Source: a virus. Taken from it: 44,678 nucleotides of DNA. The stretch is taken from positions 1 through 44,678 of IMG/VR virus record IMGVR_UViG_3300009034_000076; one strand, given 5' to 3'. The notes beneath the pieces are model-generated. The model made no database searches and was not told the origin of the DNA. It saw only the letters and a program-made list of their open reading frames with translations. The translations under genes and the position numbers were made by a program. Below are positions 28,401 to 36,963 of this stretch, piece by piece; the first letter of the stretch is position 1; the number at the start of each line of letters is the position of its first letter.

Positions 28401-28564
28401 GGGATTTCCTCAAAGAGTTCGAGATATTTTTCGGGATTATCCGCTATGTTCACTTTTATATGCTCACTGGTCCAAGGATACACGATTATCTGTTGGCCAG
28501 TTATCACGTTTAGATATTTTCGTGTCATATAGCTCTCAGGGAGTCGAAGCCCTTTCGAGTTCAT
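28397..28564 (-). CDS. Small protein coupled to the nuclease
   Basis: 55 residues: MNSKGLRLPESYMTRKY, then LNVITGQQIIVYPW and an acidic end (KYLELFEEIP). Its stop overlaps the nuclease start. A TATA box lies about 35 bases upstream of its ATG. The basic-to-acidic layout recalls a short regulator or partner; unknown. Confidence 0.5.
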   Translation of the reverse strand: MNSKGLRLPESYMTRKYLNVITGQQIIVYPWTSEHIKVNIADNPEKYLELFEEIP

Positions 28565-28596
28565 GTATTTCTTCGTAACAATTTCTATATTATGTC

Positions 28597-28606
28597 TTTT
28601 TATAAA
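28597..28606 (-). promoter_or_regulatory. TATA box inside the late operon
   Basis: On the minus strand TTTATAAAAAGACATA follows the capsid-gene terminator. Initiation about 25 bases on would be near 28575, about 10 bases before the ATG of gene 28397-28564. It separates nuclease and tail genes from head genes. Confidence 0.45.
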
Positions 28607-28607
28607 G

Positions 28608-28633
28608 AAATGAAGATGAGGGGATTAGCCCTC
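28608..28633 (-). terminator. Terminator after the capsid gene
   Basis: On the minus strand GAGGG and CCCTC (28618-28633) form a 5-bp stem with a 6-base loop, followed by the T-rich CATCTTCATTTCTTTAT. It comes 10 bases after the capsid stop. It would let capsid mRNA end here and be made in excess. Confidence 0.5.
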
Positions 28634-28643
28634 TATTTTATGC

Positions 28644-29984
28644 TTAAGCAGCATTATTGACATGGCCAATCGCATTGACGTCTAATTCGCCGATAGCCAC
28701 AAATGCCCACTGGTCAATTCTGTAACTGTTGCAATTCGATTGGAAGAACTTGTATGTCTTTGGCTTTTGGCCGAAAACGCAACCAACAGCTCTTCGAGAA
28801 TCAATGACAATGGCTACTGTTTCACTTGCAAGGTCTGTGCAGCTATTCGCACCACAGTATTCTATGACCTTCAGACCGGCCATTTTCTTGAGTCTGCCTT
28901 CTCCGTCAAATGAAATGTCTCCCATCCAAGGCATTGGGGTAGGGGTTTGCATTCTCTTGAAGATCGCGGCGACCGTAGGCGACACGATCAGATAATCGGG
29001 ATTGTAGGGATTTGTTCCCTCTCTCATGCCTGCAACAAGATTATGAATTGCATTATACAGATTAACTAGAGAAGTATCAGTACAGCAACTTCCAGCGATA
29101 CTCGGGGTACAGTTTAGGTCTGCGGGCAATACTTCTGTATTACCTTCTGCGGCTGTTTCCAGTTCACTGTAAATTTGAGCATCGAACCATTGTGCCCAGG
29201 AATTTGCCATAGCCTTCAAATATGCATCCATAAGGATTCCACCAACATCCCATATGTCTTTTTCACAGACGATTGCCTCTAAGTTATATTGTTTCAAAGT
29301 CAATTGATGCGTGGTAAATGTGATAGAAGCACACGAAGCGCATTCGCAACTGCCTAGCGAGGTAGGATCACCAAAAGAGCCGAAAACCCGTATTTGACAA
29401 TCTAGACCGTCACCGGGATTAATGGATAATCCCTTGACACAGATTTTCATTAAATCGGCAGTACAAACAAAAGTTTCCCATATGATCTTGGCATAGGTGT
29501 CAGCAGGACTCCATGCACTAACTACATCTTGACAACCAGTATCAGAGTCAGTATTTCCGAACAGTCCGTCAAAACCGCATTCTTTCCATTGTTGGTTCTC
29601 GTAGACTTGGAACCGTATCTTGTCTAGTTCTTCTCTGTTTTGTACGTATTGCGATTTGGATTCAAATGTATCAAAGCGTTTCTTGTAGCTATTATAATAT
29701 TTTTGCATATCATCAAGATTGTCTGCATTGTTGACATCAATGGCATTTTCTGGAATTTTTGGTTTTGGTCTAAATTCTGGATGTTCTTTGTATATTTCTT
29801 CTGTAACTTGCTCTTTTATCAATGCATCAGTCGTTTCTTTCTCTTTCTTGATTTCTTCGTCTTTCTCAGCCTGAAGTTCTGACGCCTTTCTCTTTAGTTC
29901 GCGAAGTTTAATCTCCTTGTCCAGAGATTCCTCGTAAGCTGCAAGTTCTTCAGGAGTCATATCTTCTACACTTTTATCAGTCAT
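28644..29984 (-). CDS. HK97-type major capsid protein with scaffold-like coil
   Basis: 446 residues. Residues 1-110 are charged coiled coil (DKEIKLRELKRKASELQAEK), as in delta/scaffold regions removed on maturation. The rest follows the HK97 pattern: a long spine-helix region (ILMDAYLKAMANSWAQWF), an axial domain with SPTVAAIFKRMQ and LKVIEYCG, and a late strand segment (AVIVDSRRAVGCVF). Sixteen cysteines fall in this core, several paired (CECASC, GSCC), so disulphide or metal links are possible. Next to a candidate protease and a strong terminator. Confidence 0.8.
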   Translation of the reverse strand: MTDKSVEDMTPEELAAYEESLDKEIKLRELKRKASELQAEKDEEIKKEKETTDALIKEQVTEEIYKEHPEFRPKPKIPENAIDVNNADNLDDMQKYYNSYKKRFDTFESKSQYVQNREELDKIRFQVYENQQWKECGFDGLFGNTDSDTGCQDVVSAWSPADTYAKIIWETFVCTADLMKICVKGLSINPGDGLDCQIRVFGSFGDPTSLGSCECASCASITFTTHQLTLKQYNLEAIVCEKDIWDVGGILMDAYLKAMANSWAQWFDAQIYSELETAAEGNTEVLPADLNCTPSIAGSCCTDTSLVNLYNAIHNLVAGMREGTNPYNPDYLIVSPTVAAIFKRMQTPTPMPWMGDISFDGEGRLKKMAGLKVIEYCGANSCTDLASETVAIVIDSRRAVGCVFGQKPKTYKFFQSNCNSYRIDQWAFVAIGELDVNAIGHVNNAA

Positions 29985-29987
29985 AAT

Positions 29988-30866
29988 TTAATCCTCCGAT
30001 TGAAGATATTTTTCTTTAACTTTAATTCTTTTAATTGCTTCTTCTACTTTTTCTTTTAAGATTTTTTCATCTAAGTTTGAGCCACTTTCTGAATCAGCGT
30101 TTCGTATCCCGCATCCCTTTTTGTCGTCACATCTTCCTCGTAACACGGTCGAGACACAAAAGGGAAACATCTCAACAATGACCGGAACCAAGTCATCTTT
30201 TCCATAGCCTTCTGCCTCCCAGTCAGCTTCTTTTGGAAGCTCGGAAGTAGGAACGTATTTCCGTTTTGCAAAGTAAGTCGTCGATACATTCGGAATTCGC
30301 CCGGCCATTTCGCACAATTCCACATATGCTTCCCAGGCTTCAGCAAATTCGGTCCTATTATGAATGTGTAGTTCCATCGAAACGCTTTTGTTAGCCTCAT
30401 CTAATTTTGAGTTTTTATGATATCCAATAAAATAGGTAATGTCTTGTTGGGCCAAAAAGAAACCCGTAGAGGTCCCCATGTGATTAATATCGTGAAGCGT
30501 TCCTTCCCACTGCTTATAGCATTTTTTGAGCACTTCCATTGAGACAAATCCGCCGTTCATGAAGCGGTCTCCAATGATAGCCACAATATTCTTCATTGCG
30601 CGGGCAGGAGTACTTTCTTCATTCTCCTCATTTATTTCATCAGATATACGGATAAACTGAGCTTCATCAGTGAATAGTTCATATCCATTCATTTCCATGT
30701 CATTTTTATGCCGCCGTCTCCATAGACTATAGCACACTGCTTTCACTTTGTCCATTTTCCATTCTGGATGCTCTTTATGGACTACAGGAATGCAACGTGA
30801 AATGAATGCTTTCTGAGTTTCGCCCTTTTTTGGATTCGGGTTTTCCAGATCAATCATAATCATCAC
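29988..30866 (-). CDS. Candidate capsid maturation protease / head protein
   Basis: 292 residues. The opening (NPKKGETQKAFISRCI, then VKAVCYSLWRRR) is a module often seen in phage head-morphogenesis proteins. The body has WEGTLHDINHMGTS, with His residues that could be catalytic, and AMAGRIPNVS-like strand regions; the end is a charged coil. Position between portal-side genes and capsid supports a maturation protease. The catalytic set is not proved. Confidence 0.5.
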   Translation of the reverse strand: MMIMIDLENPNPKKGETQKAFISRCIPVVHKEHPEWKMDKVKAVCYSLWRRRHKNDMEMNGYELFTDEAQFIRISDEINEENEESTPARAMKNIVAIIGDRFMNGGFVSMEVLKKCYKQWEGTLHDINHMGTSTGFFLAQQDITYFIGYHKNSKLDEANKSVSMELHIHNRTEFAEAWEAYVELCEMAGRIPNVSTTYFAKRKYVPTSELPKEADWEAEGYGKDDLVPVIVEMFPFCVSTVLRGRCDDKKGCGIRNADSESGSNLDEKILKEKVEEAIKRIKVKEKYLQSED

Positions 30867-31369
30867 TTTTTCTTTTTCATGTATTTTTTATGCCTCTTTT
30901 CTTGAATTTGTGGCGTATATATTGATTCTTCGAGACTTTTGCTGTTCATGGGAATTTTCTTTTCTCTTTTTAGTCTATTAGTTTTATCTATGCTTTTTTG
31001 CCACAAGTTGGGAGTCCATTCTTCCGGTGGTTTAACGTAAGGTTTTAGCATTTCTCTAAGTTCCTCCGCATGCTCAAGAAGTTTGTCTAATGTCCAAAAG
31101 AAATATTCTCTATATGCCGTATCCTTTATGACTGCCCAAAGACCACCTTGACCATATCCCAGTACCATATTCTTTTGCCAATTATCACTTTGATGAAGTT
31201 CGTTTGCACTCAAAATCATTAATGCATTAAGATTACGTACTACAGGATTTTGATTATACTGTAAATCATGACTTATCATCTTCATATCTTTTTTAAGATA
31301 TTTATATCCAAGTATCAAAAGCATTCTGAAGACTTTCTTAAGGCGTTCTCCATGAACTATGTCTGTCAT
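30863..31369 (-). CDS. Unknown head-region protein
   Basis: 168 residues, helical, basic at both ends (RLKKVFRMLL; KRHKKYMKKKK). A Trp/Gly-rich centre (NMVLGYGQGGLWAVI) breaks the helices. Overlaps both neighbours by a few bases. Perhaps a portal- or scaffold-associated factor; no family recognised. Confidence 0.5.
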   Translation of the reverse strand: MTDIVHGERLKKVFRMLLILGYKYLKKDMKMISHDLQYNQNPVVRNLNALMILSANELHQSDNWQKNMVLGYGQGGLWAVIKDTAYREYFFWTLDKLLEHAEELREMLKPYVKPPEEWTPNLWQKSIDKTNRLKREKKIPMNSKSLEESIYTPQIQEKRHKKYMKKKK

Positions 31370-31974
31370 TATTTCCTCTTTTTCTTTCTTTTGGCTCTTT
31401 CGGTATTTATCTTGACGGCCATTTTTTTCTTTTTTGTAAACTCTTCCATTGTTTTTGGGTCATCCATGAGTTTCTTGAATTCCGCTTCAAATAGATTTTC
31501 CTCGTCTGTCACTATTTTTCTGTCTTGAACTAGTTGTTTGGCTTTTAGTTTGCCATATCTTCGAATCATAAATTCACGATTTCTGACGGCGCTTTCCAAA
31601 TATTCTTCATGTCTATGAGTTATTTGACCTTCTAGAGATTTTATACTATTTTGATATTGTGTTATTTGAGTATCATAGAATTTGAATATTTTTTTCTTGT
31701 TGTCTTCTGGATACCATACTAAATTTGGAATCAGTGTCATCATCAGTGGTAATTTAATTTCGTCTTTTTGAATTTTTTTCCGGTCTTCCTGCAATTTAGA
31801 TACCACGAATTCAAATTGCTTTTTTTGCTGAACTAGACTTCCATACCTGTTTGATACATCCACGAGTTCCTGGAAATACTGGGATTCGGCGTTTATTAAT
31901 GGTGCATATTTAGGTGGTGCTTTCACTTCGGCCTCGTTTTTCTTTTTTGTTACATTGGCTCTTTTTCGCGGCAT
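31369..31974 (-). CDS. Coiled-coil head-region protein
   Basis: 201 residues. Basic start (MPRKRANVTKKK), then long heptad-like coils (FEFVVSKLQEDRKKIQKDE, QYQNSIKSLEGQI), and a Lys/Arg-rich end. Shape suggests scaffold or DNA-binding structural role. Overlaps neighbours by single bases. Confidence 0.5.
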   Translation of the reverse strand: MPRKRANVTKKKNEAEVKAPPKYAPLINAESQYFQELVDVSNRYGSLVQQKKQFEFVVSKLQEDRKKIQKDEIKLPLMMTLIPNLVWYPEDNKKKIFKFYDTQITQYQNSIKSLEGQITHRHEEYLESAVRNREFMIRRYGKLKAKQLVQDRKIVTDEENLFEAEFKKLMDDPKTMEEFTKKKKMAVKINTERAKRKKKRK

Positions 31975-32156
31975 TATAACTCAGTCTCCTTCAATACCAG
32001 ATATTGTGCATATGTCATTGTTATATGCCTTTTGCAGTCATCAACTATGGTTACCATTCTGTTTGCTTTACAAAGTTTGCAACTGCAATCACATTCTTCT
32101 ATTTCCACAGTAGGGCAACAACCAGATGGCTTACCACATAATACTGTTTTTGTCAT
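31974..32156 (-). CDS. Cys-rich miniprotein
   Basis: 60 residues with eight Cys (GCCP, ECDCSCKLC, DDCKRH), enough for two metal sites, then a helical tail. A rare kind of protein in a head operon. May bind metal or act as a redox partner for the Cys-rich capsid; inference only. Confidence 0.5.
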   Translation of the reverse strand: MTKTVLCGKPSGCCPTVEIEECDCSCKLCKANRMVTIVDDCKRHITMTYAQYLVLKETEL

Positions 32157-32167
32157 TTTTTACCTCT

Positions 32168-32593
32168 TTATTTATAGTATTTTAAAACTTCCTTTTTGAA
32201 TACCTTATCCGCTTCCATTAAGGTTTTCTGGAGTGCCCAGCTCATGAAAGGCAGGAATGCGGTCTTTCCTCCCCCGCTTGTAATTATCCTCGGACTCTCG
32301 GGCGTTCCTATCGGGATGAATCTCGACAGGCCGCGCTCCAGTATCTCAGGATAGGCGACTCCTTGCTCATTTACGGCATCACATGTCAAAGTAAATGAAT
32401 CCGGACCGTTCATCACATAATCGATTCTTCTCACGAGTTTTCCAGATTTTCTGGGTCCTCGGTATTTTGCCCGATTCTTTGACTTTTTTGCGATCGCCTC
32501 AGTGAATGTTCCTTTATCCAATTCTCTGATTACTTTTTCATTGGTTTCCATGAATTCCCGTAGACCCCGGACTCTAGCCTTTATTGATATCAT
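32168..32593 (-). CDS. HK97 gp10-like minor head/neck protein
   Basis: 141 residues from ATG 32593 (AGGA 6 bases upstream), overlapping the portal end. IKARVRGLREFMETNEK, ELDKGTFTEAIAK, SGKLVRRIDYVM, and AYPEILERGLSRFIP fit the gp10-like fold of neck or tail-completion proteins. The end is a basic helix. Confidence 0.5.
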   Translation of the reverse strand: MISIKARVRGLREFMETNEKVIRELDKGTFTEAIAKKSKNRAKYRGPRKSGKLVRRIDYVMNGPDSFTLTCDAVNEQGVAYPEILERGLSRFIPIGTPESPRIITSGGGKTAFLPFMSWALQKTLMEADKVFKKEVLKYYK

Positions 32594-34121
32594 TTTTATC
32601 CTGTTCTGCCAGTATTTCTTCACCCAGTTTCCGTTCTTTTTCTTTTTGAGCTTTCCGCTTTTCTATCATAACCTTTGTTGCTTCACTAAGCTGAAAATTA
32701 TAAAGGTCTATTCCATATTTCTCTGCCGCTTTTTTTGCTTTTTCGGTCGGCTTAACTATTTTCTCTCCGTATGTTTCCTCTTTGTCATCGTCTTTATCTC
32801 CCGGAGTTTCTGGACTTGGAATTGTCGGTTCCTTGAGTTTTACTTTTTTATTTACGTCCAATTCTACTTGGCCTCTGTTGAATATGCTTCTGGCTTCCGG
32901 AAATTCTATGAATCCGCCCGCTCCCCGGGCTCCGTTGTATGCCAAATCGGCTGCCTGTACTCTTTTCAAGAGAATCTCCGCTTCCGATAATTCGTCAATG
33001 TATATCGGGTTCCAGACTATCTCGTATTTGTCCCATGTATTTCTCCCCTTTCCCCTGAGTATCATAGAATAGAGCCTGTCTAATAATGGATTATAGTCGA
33101 GTTCCTGGTCATCCTTTAAATCTTTAACATAGTCACCGGTACCCACTTCCGCCCCCGTTACCTTACCTACTTGTATTCCAGTGAGAATATGGGTCGGCAT
33201 GAAAAAGGAAGCCGCTATGGACAATATTAGATAATCATAAAAGGGCTTCGGGTCTATCGCCTTTGGTTCCAGGGCTTTCAATACCGCAGTCTCATTGTGT
33301 ATATATGCACTAGGATGCTTATTTACTATCTCTTCCCATTGTTTTCTTTCTGGCTCTTCGCAATTATCTTGCGTTATGTCAAGTATATGATGTGCAAACC
33401 AGGCCAATATTTCTCCGGTCGCAATATCCACATTGACGCTTGATTTTACAATGTTCCTGAGTAGATTCACCTTGGAATTTCCGAAAGGCCCAAATATTTC
33501 ATCATTTACCATATGAATTATTCTATCTGGATGAATCCAGTCATCCTTGTTGTTTTCGACATCCTCATAATGAAAATGTTTAACGAACAATTTTTCATAT
33601 TTTTTCTGTTCTTTAGGATAATAGCCGATTTCCGTTATGAATTTACTCTTTAATAACTTAACTTCATATGGACATGCATTTTTGGTTGGAGGGTCTTGTA
33701 ATTTAGTTTTCTCATCATTGTCAAAGGTAATCAGTAAATAACCGTCACCGGCAGTATAGGCGGCAATTCGCAATAATTCCCACAGTTTTTGAAGATTATT
33801 TCGTTTTATGAAATTATGTATGTAAATCAAGTCAGCCTTAAAAGGTTTCTTGGTTTTATCTATGGTTTCGATTTTATGCCAAGCTCTGACTGAATCGCGG
33901 GCTTTTTTCCTGGCTGCTTTTGTAAAAAGAGGGCATTGCTCGGCTGCCTCCACGCATTGTTGAACTGAGAGTTTCTTGGTGAAAGGGTCATTCTTCAATT
34001 CTGGAAATAATCCGTCTCCAGCTACAAGTTGCTCTTCTTTCTTTCCTTTTTTTGCATCTTCTGGAGTCGGCGCAATATAATTTTTCCAAACATTCCTAAG
34101 TCTGTCACCTAAAGTTTTCAT
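32574..34121 (-). CDS. Portal protein
   Basis: 515 residues from ATG 34121, just after the terminase stop, with AGGTG 7 bases upstream. KLWELLRIAAYTAGDGYLLITF, then IIHMVNDEIFGPFG and ATGEILAWFAHHILDIT, then FFMPTHILTGIQVGKVTG match portal wing and stem segments. The last 90 residues are charged coil. It forms the ring through which terminase pumps DNA. Confidence 0.82.
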   Translation of the reverse strand: MKTLGDRLRNVWKNYIAPTPEDAKKGKKEEQLVAGDGLFPELKNDPFTKKLSVQQCVEAAEQCPLFTKAARKKARDSVRAWHKIETIDKTKKPFKADLIYIHNFIKRNNLQKLWELLRIAAYTAGDGYLLITFDNDEKTKLQDPPTKNACPYEVKLLKSKFITEIGYYPKEQKKYEKLFVKHFHYEDVENNKDDWIHPDRIIHMVNDEIFGPFGNSKVNLLRNIVKSSVNVDIATGEILAWFAHHILDITQDNCEEPERKQWEEIVNKHPSAYIHNETAVLKALEPKAIDPKPFYDYLILSIAASFFMPTHILTGIQVGKVTGAEVGTGDYVKDLKDDQELDYNPLLDRLYSMILRGKGRNTWDKYEIVWNPIYIDELSEAEILLKRVQAADLAYNGARGAGGFIEFPEARSIFNRGQVELDVNKKVKLKEPTIPSPETPGDKDDDKEETYGEKIVKPTEKAKKAAEKYGIDLYNFQLSEATKVMIEKRKAQKEKERKLGEEILAEQDKNDINKG

Positions 34122-34129
34122 ATTTTCAC

Positions 34130-35446
34130 CTAGAAATCCCAAAGGTCCCTTTTCACATATCCGATTACGGCATCCCTCATAAAGCCGCGATAACCCGTCA
34201 GACCATATCCAAGTGCATCCGGAGAGTGGTCATCAAATTTCATGGGTTCCTCAGTGGGATTTTTATTCATTTTAGTTTTGCCATATCGATATGCCGGCAT
34301 TTCCCTTATTAGATTTGCACAACCTGTATCAATATGAATTTTGTTATTTTTAAGTAATCCTTTTATTTTGCCTATTCTGGCATTGACATTTCTTTCTGCT
34401 TTTTCAGCTGGAACCCCTAAATCTGATATCTGCAATATTAAATCAGGATTCGATGGGTCGATATATACTTTTTTGAAATGATACTTATCATGGAAGTCTG
34501 ATACTTTCTGGGATACCAAAGGTGTGGTCATTCCGGACTGATACCATTCTTCGACTACCATTACTTCACGGTCCCGTGTAATTCCGATGACGAGAATACA
34601 AGAAGGATTGCGATGACCCCAGTCAACACCTGCTACAAAATATTTAATGTTTCTGAAATCTTTATAAGACCCCGTATGACGGTCAAGATTGAATTCCTTA
34701 TAGATTTGTCCTGAATAGGCTCCCCATTTTCCATTCAAGAATCTCCTTATCCAATCCTCATCAAGATTTTCTTCTAAGCTTTCAATGTAACTTTTATATT
34801 GTGGAAGCAATACATTATCATATGTAGTAGTTTCCACAGTATAATATTCCTCAGTGGCATTTATAAAAAAATATCTATAAATCCAATGTGCCTGACTTCC
34901 GGGATTCGTAGTTAAAAGTATGAATGGATTATCAATGTTTCCTCCGGAAATCCTATTCATCAGTTGTTTGAAGATGGTTTCGTCAATTTCTATAGGCTCA
35001 TCCAATATCGCGAAATCCAATGTATAACCTCTAATTTTAGTCTCATCATCACAGGATTTGAACATTATCTCCGAGCCATTCCAGAATATAGCCTTCATGT
35101 CACCTTTGCTGTATTTCATCCTAGCCAATTTCAATGGGATATTGTTTTTGTCTAGCACATCTTGGTAAAATTTAAGTTCTTGCTGAAAAACCTTAAATAC
35201 CACATCAGTCAGTTGTGGAGTAGTTAGAGAACCGATAAATCCCTGACAACCGGGGTTTTCTATGCATATTCTTATCGCTACATGGGCGGCTAACAAGGTT
35301 TTTCCAGCGCGAACAGCCCCAGAATAAAGAACATATCTCTTTTCTTTGACTATTCGCATGATTTCAAGTTGCTGTGAAAGAAACTTTCTGCCTAAATTAC
35401 CAACTATATAAATGGTGCCCACCCGTTCCCGAACTTTCTTTTTCAC
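34130..35446 (-). CDS. Large terminase subunit
   Basis: 438 residues. ATPase: SGAVRAGKT (Walker A), FAILDEP (Walker B), LLTTNPG (coupling). Nuclease: VDWGHRNPS, YIDPSNPDL and DHSPDALGYG, three acidic sites of the RNase H-like fold. It cuts and pumps DNA into the head. The start is GTG at 35446: AGGAG is too close to act normally, and a TATA box at 35470-35478 fits a leaderless start. First gene of the late operon. Confidence 0.95.
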   Translation of the reverse strand: MKKKVRERVGTIYIVGNLGRKFLSQQLEIMRIVKEKRYVLYSGAVRAGKTLLAAHVAIRICIENPGCQGFIGSLTTPQLTDVVFKVFQQELKFYQDVLDKNNIPLKLARMKYSKGDMKAIFWNGSEIMFKSCDDETKIRGYTLDFAILDEPIEIDETIFKQLMNRISGGNIDNPFILLTTNPGSQAHWIYRYFFINATEEYYTVETTTYDNVLLPQYKSYIESLEENLDEDWIRRFLNGKWGAYSGQIYKEFNLDRHTGSYKDFRNIKYFVAGVDWGHRNPSCILVIGITRDREVMVVEEWYQSGMTTPLVSQKVSDFHDKYHFKKVYIDPSNPDLILQISDLGVPAEKAERNVNARIGKIKGLLKNNKIHIDTGCANLIREMPAYRYGKTKMNKNPTEEPMKFDDHSPDALGYGLTGYRGFMRDAVIGYVKRDLWDF

Positions 35447-35469
35447 TCCTAGCTATCTTCTAAATAAAA

Positions 35470-35478
35470 CTTTATACT
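35470..35478 (-). promoter_or_regulatory. Late promoter (TATA) before terminase
   Basis: On the minus strand AGTATAAAG lies 24-32 bases before the GTG of terminase, giving an almost leaderless mRNA. The opposite strand carries the early promoter of gene 35586, so this is a divergent control region. Confidence 0.5.
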
Positions 35479-35511
35479 AGTCTATTAATATAAGGTGGCA
35501 AATAAAAATTC

Positions 35512-35527
35512 AAATATTTAAATATTT
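35512..35527. promoter_or_regulatory. 16-bp perfect palindrome between divergent operons
   Basis: AAATATTTAAATATTT reads the same on both strands and holds TATTTAAATA, a possible TATA box in either direction. It sits between late (-) and right early (+) promoters, a natural site for a switch protein. Confidence 0.45.
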
Positions 35528-35534
35528 CCATTGC

Positions 35535-35565
35535 GGGGCGAAAAAGAAGGCTTTAAATAGGATGA
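35535..35565 (+). promoter_or_regulatory. BRE/TATA promoter of the right + operon
   Basis: GGGGCGAAAAAGAAGG then CTTTAAATAGGATGA, matching 9166-9196 at 30 of 31 bases. The TATA box starts 34 bases before the ATG at 35586, fitting a leaderless start. Confidence 0.65.
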
Positions 35566-35585
35566 AATGCAAATATAATATTACA

Positions 35586-36050
35586 ATGACAATGATTCAA
35601 GAAAAGCGATGGCAGGCTGAGTTAGAGATAATCAAGGAATTGAACGAAGTTCCGTCTTGCCGGAAAATGCAGACATTGTTGAAAGAGAAATACGGCATTG
35701 TTGCCAATCATAATACCGTTAATGAAGACTTGAAGAAAGATCTAGAAACTCTAACCAAAGCAGAGTATGAAAATCAGAAAACCGGAATTCTTGACATGCT
35801 GAATGATGAGATTGAAATTGCTCACAAGATTGCCACAAGAGAGACAAACCATGAGATACAGTTGAAAGCAATGAATACGGTATCCAAATTGTCTAAGACC
35901 AAATCAGAAATTTTAATCAAATTCAAAAGGGCCCAAGCACAAATGTCCAAAGAGGAAAAATCTGAGATAAATGTATTTATAGGGCAACCTGAGGAAATAG
36001 ATTTGAAAAAATTTGATAAATTAAATGGAGCAATTAAAAATGAGACCTAA
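35586..36050 (+). CDS. Putative small terminase subunit
   Basis: 154 residues from ATG 35586 (MTMIQEKRWQ); the promoter places transcription start there, so the frame from 35562 is unlikely. An N-terminal HTH-like part (SCRKMQTLLKEKYGI, HNTVNEDLKKD) is followed by helices (IEIAHKIAT, QLKAMNTVSKLSKTKSEIL) like the oligomerisation region of TerS proteins. Opposite to the large subunit and next to it. Could instead be a regulator of the divergent region. Confidence 0.5.
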   Translation: MTMIQEKRWQAELEIIKELNEVPSCRKMQTLLKEKYGIVANHNTVNEDLKKDLETLTKAEYENQKTGILDMLNDEIEIAHKIATRETNHEIQLKAMNTVSKLSKTKSEILIKFKRAQAQMSKEEKSEINVFIGQPEEIDLKKFDKLNGAIKNET

Positions 36051-36714
36051 TCCGCATTTAATGCTAAAGAAAGACCTGCTTAAATATATGACAGGTAGAT
36101 GTAAACATTATCATACTTATTCTGAGCATCCTAGTTGTTGGTGGAAAGAGCAACAAAAAAAGCCAAAAGTGGGATATATAGATATTGAAACTAGTAATCT
36201 TGATGCCAATTATGGAATAATAATTACTTATTGTATTTTAAATGACGAGACTGATGAGATAATAGAAAATACTATAGATTTAAATGACCTCAAAAATGGG
36301 GATTTCGATAAATATCTTTGTAAACAATTAATCAAAGATACACTTAAATTTGATATTCTCAAGGGATATTGGTCGACGGGATTTGATATTCCTTTCATTC
36401 GTTCAAGATGTCTTAAATGGAATTTAGACTTTCCAATCTATAAAACAATAAATCATAAAGACATCTATTATATGGTAAAAAGACTTCTTAAATTGAATAA
36501 AAATTCTTTGGAAGCAGCTACTAAGTTTCTTGGTATTTCTGGGAAAAACCATATTCAAGGAGACATATGGATGCAAGCTCTCATGTGTGATGGAGAATTA
36601 CAGGAAAAAGCTTTGAAACGCATTTTAGACCATAATAAAAAAGATGTTAGAATACTAAAAAAACTGGATTACAAACTTAAGGAATATGATAAAGGCATAG
36701 TAAAGTCGATTTAA
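36040..36714 (+). CDS. DnaQ/YprB-like 3'-5' exonuclease
   Basis: 224 residues from ATG 36040 (GGAG 9 bases upstream). GYIDIETS (Exo I), YWSTGFDIPFI (Exo II) and ILDHNKKDVRIL (Exo III, H-x-x-x-D) form a DEDDh-like RNase H fold similar to YprB. A Cys/His lead (RCKHYHTYSEHPSCW) precedes it and may bind zinc. Acts on DNA or RNA ends, near the primase-helicase. Confidence 0.75.
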   Translation: MRPNPHLMLKKDLLKYMTGRCKHYHTYSEHPSCWWKEQQKKPKVGYIDIETSNLDANYGIIITYCILNDETDEIIENTIDLNDLKNGDFDKYLCKQLIKDTLKFDILKGYWSTGFDIPFIRSRCLKWNLDFPIYKTINHKDIYYMVKRLLKLNKNSLEAATKFLGISGKNHIQGDIWMQALMCDGELQEKALKRILDHNKKDVRILKKLDYKLKEYDKGIVKSI

Positions 36715-36963
36715 ATGGGGAGAATTTGCGCTAAATGTAACATAAAAACCATCAATAACAAACAAAAATATTGCAAAAATTGCGCTTATATTGTTCAACT
36801 GGAACGCAAAAAAAAGTTCATAAATGACAAGCGCAAAAAAGAAAAAGGTACATTTGGACCGAATCCCATAAAGGGGAAAAACGGCGCGATAAACTTTGAT
36901 GCCGAACAAAAGGCGATTTTAAAAGAAATGAGAAGATTGGGATTAAGGAAAAAGCATGATTGA
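36715..36963 (+). CDS. Zinc-ribbon protein
   Basis: 82 residues. CAKC at 5-8 and CKNC at 20-23 form a zinc ribbon, followed by a very basic stretch (RKKKFINDKRKKEKG) and a helix. Its end overlaps the primase-helicase start. Likely nucleic-acid binding. Confidence 0.6.
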   Translation: MGRICAKCNIKTINNKQKYCKNCAYIVQLERKKKFINDKRKKEKGTFGPNPIKGKNGAINFDAEQKAILKEMRRLGLRKKHD

